Assembly (NCBI GenBank): GCA_021812735.1
Contig: JAKAMV010000699.1
Span: forward strand, 1-5,437
DNA length: 5,437 nt
Reading direction: 5' to 3'
Source of the DNA: Chloroflexota bacterium
GTDB taxonomy: Bacteria > Chloroflexota > Limnocylindria > Limnocylindrales > CSP1-4
Within the stretch, counting starts at the first letter, position 1. Each line of letters starts with the position of its first letter. A program made the translations under genes and the position numbers. Shown here in pieces: positions 5,379-5,437 of the stretch. The notes under the pieces were generated by a model that searched no databases, was not told the DNA's origin, and saw only the letters and a program-made list of their open reading frames with translations.

Positions 5379-5432
5379 TCGCTGGGCGCCGTCCGATGCC
5401 CGCCGGGCATCAACAGCTTCGCTGGGCGGCGT
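5379..5432. repeat. Direct repeats flanking a perfect 7-bp hairpin
   Basis: TCGCTGGGCG[C/G]CGT occurs at 5379-5392 and 5419-5432, with 13 of 14 bases identical and a period of 40 bp. Between the copies, GATGCCC (5395-5401) and GGGCATC (5405-5411) form a perfect 7-bp stem with loop GCC. No T-run is seen on either strand. It could be a terminator for genes beyond the window edge, or a protein-binding or repetitive element; only the symmetry is certain. Confidence 0.6.
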
Positions 5433-5437
5433 GCCGG

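Noticed and set aside
5343..5437. Plus-strand frame with high third-position GC running off the window (GAQDSSLGAVRCPPGINSFA)
   Set aside because: No start codon with a ribosome binding site is seen, the segment is short, and it contains the hairpin and direct repeats that could create the bias; it cannot be called a gene without sequence beyond the edge.
1..5437. CRISPR arrays, rRNA genes, prophage or defence-system genes
   Set aside because: No regularly spaced repeats of 25-40 bp with unique spacers, no rRNA signature, and no phage or defence domains are visible in any frame.

Overview
The window is about 5.4 kb of very GC-rich bacterial DNA, and its codons favour G or C at the third position. 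The genes are chromosomal housekeeping genes next to one insertion sequence. GC content, TAnnnT boxes placed 7-8 nt before start codons that lack a Shine-Dalgarno, and a J-domain protein ending in a Trp/Tyr-rich block suggest Chloroflexota (Limnocylindria-like soil or freshwater lineages) or Actinomycetota. The sequence alone does not decide between them.

Layout. About 9-1376 is an IS110-group insertion sequence that looks complete. A non-coding left end (about 32-184) folds like a bridge RNA. It is followed by a 347-residue DEDD transposase/recombinase (197-1240) and a 136-nt right end. From 1377 to 1553 is the 3' remnant of an unrecognised gene that the element appears to interrupt; it also carries an in-frame TGA. 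1554-1788 has no convincing gene. A perfect 9-bp hairpin (1789-1814) follows the stop codon of upp, which is read on the minus strand (1832-2476). A 97-bp divergent promoter region (2477-2573) separates upp from a plus-strand cluster: a ReAV-like (class 3) L-asparaginase (2574-3689), a J-domain protein (3744-4529) and a DtxR/MntR-type regulator (4540-5268). The last 169 bp hold a GC-rich hairpin, a 14-bp tandem repeat, a second perfect hairpin and a pair of direct repeats, with no clear gene.

How parts work together. Upp salvages uracil to UMP. The asparaginase yields aspartate, a pyrimidine and amino-acid precursor, and ammonia. Their divergent -10-like boxes lie on either side of a 10-bp palindrome, so shared control is possible but unproven. 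The J-domain protein and the DtxR-like protein follow closely; the regulator may have its own leaderless promoter.

The most interesting signal is the left end of the IS110 element. The proposed target-binding loop of its bridge RNA has a 7-nt internal-loop strand perfectly complementary to the DNA just beyond the element's right end, so the RNA still appears to encode the site where the element sits. Two further points are amino-acid deviations. The asparaginase has Gln where the family zinc-site lysine is expected. The DtxR-like protein has lost the usual C/E-x-x-E-H metal ligands.
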